Below, piece after piece: positions 7,394-10,549 of a stretch of DNA of 10,549 nucleotides. This stretch comes from Marinilabiliaceae bacterium (lineage in GTDB: Bacteria > Bacteroidota > Bacteroidia > Bacteroidales > Marinilabiliaceae), in contig JALVBA010000113.1 of NCBI GenBank assembly GCA_027010905.1, forward strand, positions 1 through 10,549, read 5' to 3'. Within the stretch, counting starts at the first letter, position 1. Every line of letters starts with the position of its first letter. The notes under the pieces are model-generated. The model did not search any database. It saw nothing but the letters and a program-made list of their open reading frames with translations, and was not told the origin of the DNA. The translations under genes were made by a program, and so were the position numbers.

Positions 7394-8560
7394 ATGTCTG
7401 ATAACTTCATATATCGCACACTACCTGAAGAGATGGCCGGACAGTGGAACAACTTTCTGCCGGGCATCGACACAACTATTCTCATTGCAGGAGATGGTGA
7501 GTATAGTGAGTGGACGGCATCAGAGTGGACAAGAAGAGGAGACCGTTATAATAAAAAGGAGCTAGTACTATCTGAGGAGCTATCGGGTAAACTATTGAGA
7601 ATACGTAGGAATAATAATGATTTTCAATGGATAACAAAAGAGCAGATACCATTTTATATTAGCAGTGAAGAGCAGAGTATCGGACAGCTTTCACTATTTG
7701 ATGAAGAGAAGTATCTCATACTTGTAATTAGGGTTAAAACGGCCGGAATGGTACTTCCTGATATTTTCTACCTCTTTTTCAGAAATGATAAAAGTAATTT
7801 TGGTATTAGTCACGATTCATCACCAATAGACACCTCACAAAAAAGTATTATAGGTATGATGGCAGTAAATTTTGCTAAAGCAACCTATGATAACATCTAT
7901 ACCAATCTCAGTAAAACAGAGTATATCAAAACCAAAGTAGCTGATCTACTGGAGTTTCATTCAGATAAACGTAATAACTCTAAAGAAAGAGCATTATCAG
8001 ATTGGAAAAGAGCCTGGGCTAAGGATATGATTGATGAGATAGGCAAAAGAGATGGCGTTAATTATGTTTACCACGACAGTGCACTTAAATTATTAACCGA
8101 AAACAGCTACAGCTACAAGATAATTAAGCAGGCCATTGAGGAGTCGGCTAAGTTTGCTCGCCTGTTGTCGCCTATTGACAGAACAGAGGAGATAACCGTA
8201 GAGAGCTTTCATGTTAAGTTTACAGATGTAACCTCAGGAGCTAAGGAGTTAGAATCGCAGAGTGAAACTGAAACGATTATTACCCGAATGGACAGAGCCT
8301 ATCAGCTACTTGACAGGCTGGAGAATGCCGCACAGAAACTTCTAAAGCAGAGTATTCAGCCAAGTAGCGAACGGGTTGGTAAAGCTATGGATAATCCTAT
8401 TACTGCCCCTGCCATAAGGGATTCACTAAAGAAGCATCAGGTTAGGGTATTACAGCTGTTGAGTGACTACCCCGACAGATGGATCTATATTCGTCGGCAG
8501 TTCAGACCGGTTACAAATATATTTCCCAAAAACAGTCAGTTAGATGTTAAGGTTGGATAA
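7394..8560 (+). CDS. Hypothetical protein, 388 aa
   Basis: I cannot place this protein in a known family. It has no signal peptide or membrane segment, so it should be cytoplasmic. Residues 1-165 look like a mixed alpha/beta domain with several beta strands (for example 66-71, 106-114, 122-129). An internal QLSLF (98-102, bases 7685-7699) matches the consensus of motifs that bind the DnaN sliding clamp. Residues about 165-275 are helical; the stretch from about 223 to 275 (a helix, a second helix with AIEESAKFARLL, then ITVESF) loosely resembles the lid subdomain of sigma-54 activator AAA+ proteins, but no Walker A or B, GAFTGA or WPGN motif is present. About 290-320 is probably a coiled coil, and 338-365 may be a helical DNA- or protein-binding end. 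It is monocistronic, with its own promoter, and converges on pyrD. A role in DNA transactions or regulation is only inference. Confidence 0.8.
   Translation: MSDNFIYRTLPEEMAGQWNNFLPGIDTTILIAGDGEYSEWTASEWTRRGDRYNKKELVLSEELSGKLLRIRRNNNDFQWITKEQIPFYISSEEQSIGQLSLFDEEKYLILVIRVKTAGMVLPDIFYLFFRNDKSNFGISHDSSPIDTSQKSIIGMMAVNFAKATYDNIYTNLSKTEYIKTKVADLLEFHSDKRNNSKERALSDWKRAWAKDMIDEIGKRDGVNYVYHDSALKLLTENSYSYKIIKQAIEESAKFARLLSPIDRTEEITVESFHVKFTDVTSGAKELESQSETETIITRMDRAYQLLDRLENAAQKLLKQSIQPSSERVGKAMDNPITAPAIRDSLKKHQVRVLQLLSDYPDRWIYIRRQFRPVTNIFPKNSQLDVKVG
8220..8231. promoter_or_regulatory. TTACA-NN-TGTAA palindrome inside the 388-aa gene
   Basis: The bases read TTACAGATGTAA, with perfect five-base arms around GA. 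It has the form of a BlaI/MecI-type operator. It lies within coding sequence, so it could be chance; the reason to list it is the further copies at 8568, 9053 and 10361. Confidence 0.25.
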
Positions 8561-8567
8561 GTACGGT

Positions 8568-8579
8568 TTACAAACGTAA
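8568..8579. promoter_or_regulatory. Operator-like near-palindrome between convergent genes
   Basis: TTACAAACGTAA differs from the TTACA-NN-TGTAA form at one base. With its flanks, GTTTACAAACGTAATA (8566-8581) matches the pyrK upstream site GTTTACAAATGTAATA (10359-10374) at 15 of 16 bases. It lies in the 97-base gap after the 388-aa gene and before the pyrD stop. No good hairpin terminator for either gene was found in this gap. Confidence 0.3.
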
Positions 8580-8657
8580 TACCAAGATAGGTTTGTTAAT
8601 AATTCATATTGAGACAGACCAGCCCCACCAGTTAAATTTATTGAACTCTTTCCGCTT

Positions 8658-9572
8658 TTACTCAGATATCATTGCACCTGTAAGCTCACTTGCGGATGAG
8701 AATCCATGTTTAGTACAGTACGCCTCTATCCCATCAATCACCTTAAGAGAGACCAGAGGATCAATAAAATTGGCAGTACCAATCTGCACAGCCGCAGCAC
8801 CGGCAAGCATAAACTCAACAGCATCAGTGGCTGTCATTATTCCTCCCAACCCGACAACAGGTATCTTAACCACCTGCGATACCTGCCACACCATGCGTAG
8901 AGCCACAGGCTTAACAGCCGGACCCGACAAGCCACCGGTAACGGTAGAGAGAAGCGGACGGCGACTATCAGCATCAACAGCCATACCCAGAAGAGTATTT
9001 ATAAGCGAAACAGAATCAGCCCCCTCACCCTCAACAGCGTGAGCAATCTCGGTTACATTTGTAATATTAGGTGACAACTTTACCATCAGATGTTTTTTGT
9101 AGATCTTACGTACTGCATTAACAACCGACACCGCCGACGGACAGCTTGTACCAAAGGCCATACCCCCCTCCTTCACATTTGGACAAGAGATATTGAGCTC
9201 AATACCCGGAATCTTCTCCAGCTCATTCACCTTTCGGGCAACCTCCTCATACTCCTCTACCGTGGAGCCCGACACATTAATAAGCATATTGGTATCGTAA
9301 TCTTTGATTTCGGGGTATATATCAGAGATAAAGTAGTCGATACCCTTGTTTTGCAGTCCCACAGCATTCAGCATCCCATGAGGGGTTTCTGCCATACGCG
9401 GATAGGGATTACCCTCACGATGGTTAAGTGTTGTTCCCTTAACAACAATACCACCTAGACGAGAGATGTCAAAAAAATCAATATACTCCGTACCATACCC
9501 GAAAGTACCCGAAGCGGTCATCACCGGATTTTTAAGCTTTAATCCGTTTAAATCTACAGTTAAATCTACCAT
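8658..9572 (-). CDS. pyrD: Dihydroorotate dehydrogenase B, catalytic (FMN) subunit
   Basis: It oxidises dihydroorotate to orotate, the fourth step of de novo UMP synthesis, in the cytoplasm, and passes electrons through PyrK to NAD+. The 304-residue TIM barrel has the usual class 1 length. Visible motifs are ASGTFGYG (20-27) and VVKGTT (43-48) at the FMN site, GMLNAVGLQN (66-75), and NISCPN (127-132). In the last, Cys130 is the catalytic base, which marks class 1 as opposed to membrane class 2 with serine. VKLSPN (164-169), GGLSGPA (213-219), GLGGI (241-245) and GTANF (265-269) complete the FMN and phosphate sites. The adjacent pyrK supports type 1B. The start codon overlaps the pyrK stop in ATGGTAG (7 bases), which suggests translational coupling. 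Some bacteria call this subunit pyrDB. Confidence 0.96.
   Translation of the reverse strand: MVDLTVDLNGLKLKNPVMTASGTFGYGTEYIDFFDISRLGGIVVKGTTLNHREGNPYPRMAETPHGMLNAVGLQNKGIDYFISDIYPEIKDYDTNMLINVSGSTVEEYEEVARKVNELEKIPGIELNISCPNVKEGGMAFGTSCPSAVSVVNAVRKIYKKHLMVKLSPNITNVTEIAHAVEGEGADSVSLINTLLGMAVDADSRRPLLSTVTGGLSGPAVKPVALRMVWQVSQVVKIPVVGLGGIMTATDAVEFMLAGAAAVQIGTANFIDPLVSLKVIDGIEAYCTKHGFSSASELTGAMISE
9053..9064. promoter_or_regulatory. TTACA-NN-TGTAA palindrome inside pyrD
   Basis: TTACATTTGTAA is a perfect palindrome and the exact reverse complement of the site at 10361-10372. In pyrD it encodes part of the conserved SPNITNV stretch (about 167-173), so protein constraint may explain it. Confidence 0.25.
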
Positions 9573-10336
9573 TTCAAATAAGTTGAATCAAAAACAGGAC
9601 CATCAGTACAAGTACACTTATGACCATCAACAGTATCGGTAACACAACATAGGCAGACACCAATACCACAAGCCATATGATTTTCAAGCGACACTTCGCA
9701 TTTAATATTGTGATTACCGGCATACTTGGCCACCACACGCATCATTGCATCGGGTCCGCAGGTATAAATATGATCATACACCGGACTATCAGTCCGCATA
9801 AGAGGATGATGAATAACAAACCCTTTAGTCCCTACTGAACCATCCTCGGTAGTAACATTAACCTCACCCACCTTCTCATACTCATCCAGGGCAATTAGTC
9901 CGTCGCTGCTACGTGCACCAAGCAGGAAACGTGGAGTAATGCCGGCCTCTTTAAGTTTACGTCCGAGATATAGAAGCGGAGCAACACCACAACCACCACC
10001 CACCAACAGAACCTCTTTTGTTTGGGGTTTCGAGAATGAGTTACCAAGAGGATAGACAAGGTTCAGAGTATCGCCCTCTTGCAGCGCCCCCATCAACCTG
10101 GTACCCTCACCAATCTCCTGCACCAGAAGTTTAATCTCACGACTCTTCTCATCCACATCGTGAATAGAGATAGGACGACGCAGAAGAGTGTTCACACCGC
10201 TCTCCACCTTCACCTCGGCAAACTGACCGGGAAGAATCTCAGGCAGCTCTCTGTCGAGTTTAAGAGTCAGAATAACATACTCATCATTGAGTCTGCGGTT
10301 CTGAACAACAGTAAAATCATCAATATATTTCTTCAT
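9566..10336 (-). CDS. pyrK: Dihydroorotate dehydrogenase B, electron-transfer subunit
   Basis: PyrK carries FAD and a [2Fe-2S] cluster and moves electrons from the FMN of PyrD to NAD+. The 256 residues match the family length. The order is an FAD-binding beta barrel with RRPISI (53-58), a nucleotide-binding domain with VGGGCGVAP (112-120) and CGPDAMM (193-199), and a C-terminal cluster domain. The iron-sulfur ligands are Cys223, Cys228, Cys231 and Cys243 (CxxxxCxxC...CTDGPVF). Cys241 lies close by, but Cys243 sits directly before the conserved TDGPVF stretch, as in Lactococcus PyrK. It is the first gene of the pyrKD operon; the stop TAG lies within ATGGTAG at the pyrD start. The start MKKYIDDF is the only sensible Met, and a TATCTTTG element lies 52 bases upstream. 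Confidence 0.96.
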   Translation of the reverse strand: MKKYIDDFTVVQNRRLNDEYVILTLKLDRELPEILPGQFAEVKVESGVNTLLRRPISIHDVDEKSREIKLLVQEIGEGTRLMGALQEGDTLNLVYPLGNSFSKPQTKEVLLVGGGCGVAPLLYLGRKLKEAGITPRFLLGARSSDGLIALDEYEKVGEVNVTTEDGSVGTKGFVIHHPLMRTDSPVYDHIYTCGPDAMMRVVAKYAGNHNIKCEVSLENHMACGIGVCLCCVTDTVDGHKCTCTDGPVFDSTYLKW

Positions 10337-10360
10337 TAAATATAGAGCTATTGAATTTGT

Positions 10361-10372
10361 TTACAAATGTAA
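10361..10372. promoter_or_regulatory. BlaI/MecI-like operator palindrome upstream of pyrK
   Basis: TTACAAATGTAA is a perfect palindrome and fits the TACA-NN-TGTA operator known for BlaI/MecI winged-helix repressors. It overlaps another perfect palindrome, ATTTGT-TT-ACAAAT (10355-10368). It lies between the TATCTTTG element and the pyrK ATG, just after the expected start of transcription, where a bound repressor would block RNA polymerase. No blaI gene is in the window. Confidence 0.4.
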
Positions 10373-10387
10373 TATTCATTTACGATT

Positions 10388-10395
10388 CAAAGATA
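10388..10395 (-). promoter_or_regulatory. -7 element of the pyrKD promoter
   Basis: On the minus strand this reads TATCTTTG, an exact match to TAnnTTTG. The -33 region is only T-rich (an eight-T run followed by CAAAG), with no exact TTTG at the right spacing. Predicted transcription starts near 10382, giving a leader of about 45 bases to pyrK that includes the palindromes at 10355-10372. Confidence 0.5.
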
Positions 10396-10505
10396 CTATA
10401 TTTTATTCTTTGAAAAAAAAATTATAGAATACGCAACCTTTTAATTAAATCCTTAAATCCGCAAGCGAATTTTAAAACATAAAGATAGGCATTTGTGACC
10501 ACGTT

Positions 10506-10549
10506 ATGAACTTAATTTTGGATAAACTGTATAATCTGTTGAATAAAAT
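10506..10549 (+). CDS. Possible 5' end of a gene running off the window
   Basis: ATG at 10506 opens a frame that encodes MNLILDKLYNLLNK and is still open at the last base. Only 14 codons are visible, with no recognisable motif and no clear promoter upstream, so it may be chance. It would be divergent from pyrK. Confidence 0.18.
   Translation, partial: MNLILDKLYNLLNK

Larger units (their letters stand above)
10337..10549. other. Intergenic region upstream of pyrK
   Basis: AT-rich sequence to the window edge. It holds the pyrK -7 element (10388-10395) and overlapping palindromes (10355-10372). There is also a weak hairpin (AAATCCGC/GCGAATTT, about 10446-10473) with a mismatch and a very small loop. 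Near the edge an ATG at 10506 opens a plus frame that runs off the end. Confidence 0.5.

Noticed and set aside
8593..9042. Plus-strand 149-codon open frame antisense to pyrD
   Set aside because: It lies almost entirely opposite the certain pyrD coding sequence, and its protein is low in structure, rich in Pro, Thr and Ser, with no motif. It is a shadow frame.
9090..9458. Plus-strand 122-codon open frame antisense to pyrD
   Set aside because: It lies fully inside pyrD on the other strand and looks like no known protein.
1..10549. Mobile elements, CRISPR arrays, tRNA or rRNA genes
   Set aside because: I saw no transposase, integrase, regularly spaced repeats, terminal inverted repeats with target duplications, or cloverleaf/rRNA signature sequences.

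Overview
The window looks like core chromosome from a member of the Bacteroidota, most likely order Bacteroidales. It is AT-rich. The genes lack purine-rich Shine-Dalgarno sequences and have A/T-rich leaders instead. Several promoter-like sites fit the Bacteroidota pattern (TTTG, then TAnnTTTG) rather than the sigma-70 pattern. The gene content (a Bacteroidales-like GyrA, a DUF4105 protein, class 1B dihydroorotate dehydrogenase) agrees. I see no tRNA, rRNA, insertion sequence, phage gene or CRISPR array.

Layout. (1) Positions 1-241 are an AT-rich intergenic region with a hairpin plus T-run just ahead of gyrA. (2) gyrA (242-2758, +) is followed after 49 bases by a secreted TPR-repeat protein (2808-3983, +). 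This unit ends in a strong intrinsic terminator at 4003-4032. (3) A second hairpin terminator facing the other way (4105-4142) ends a minus-strand cluster that reads, in transcription order, a 131-aa unknown protein (6767-7162), a DUF4105 envelope protein (5557-6732) and an SxxK serine hydrolase (4181-5515). The gaps are 34 and 41 bases, so these three are probably one operon working at or outside the inner membrane. (4) A 231-base divergent promoter region separates that operon from a 388-aa protein I cannot assign (7394-8560, +). It has a well-formed Bacteroidota promoter and an internal QLSLF pentapeptide like a sliding-clamp-binding motif. (5) Convergent to it is pyrK-pyrD (10336 down to 8658, -), which encodes the two subunits of NAD-dependent dihydroorotate dehydrogenase, with a 7-base ATGGTAG overlap. 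(6) Positions 10337-10549 hold the pyrK promoter region and possibly the first codons of a further gene.

Function. gyrA (DNA supercoiling) and pyrDK (fourth step of de novo pyrimidine synthesis) are ordinary housekeeping genes. The strongest signal not explained by genes is a cluster of palindromes of the form TTACA-NN-TGTAA (8220, 9053 and 10361, plus a one-mismatch copy at 8568), all in the last 2.2 kb. One copy lies between the likely pyrK promoter and its start codon. This form resembles BlaI/MecI-type operators. I found no clear evidence of a wholly new system. The 388-aa protein and the 131-aa protein are the least explained genes.
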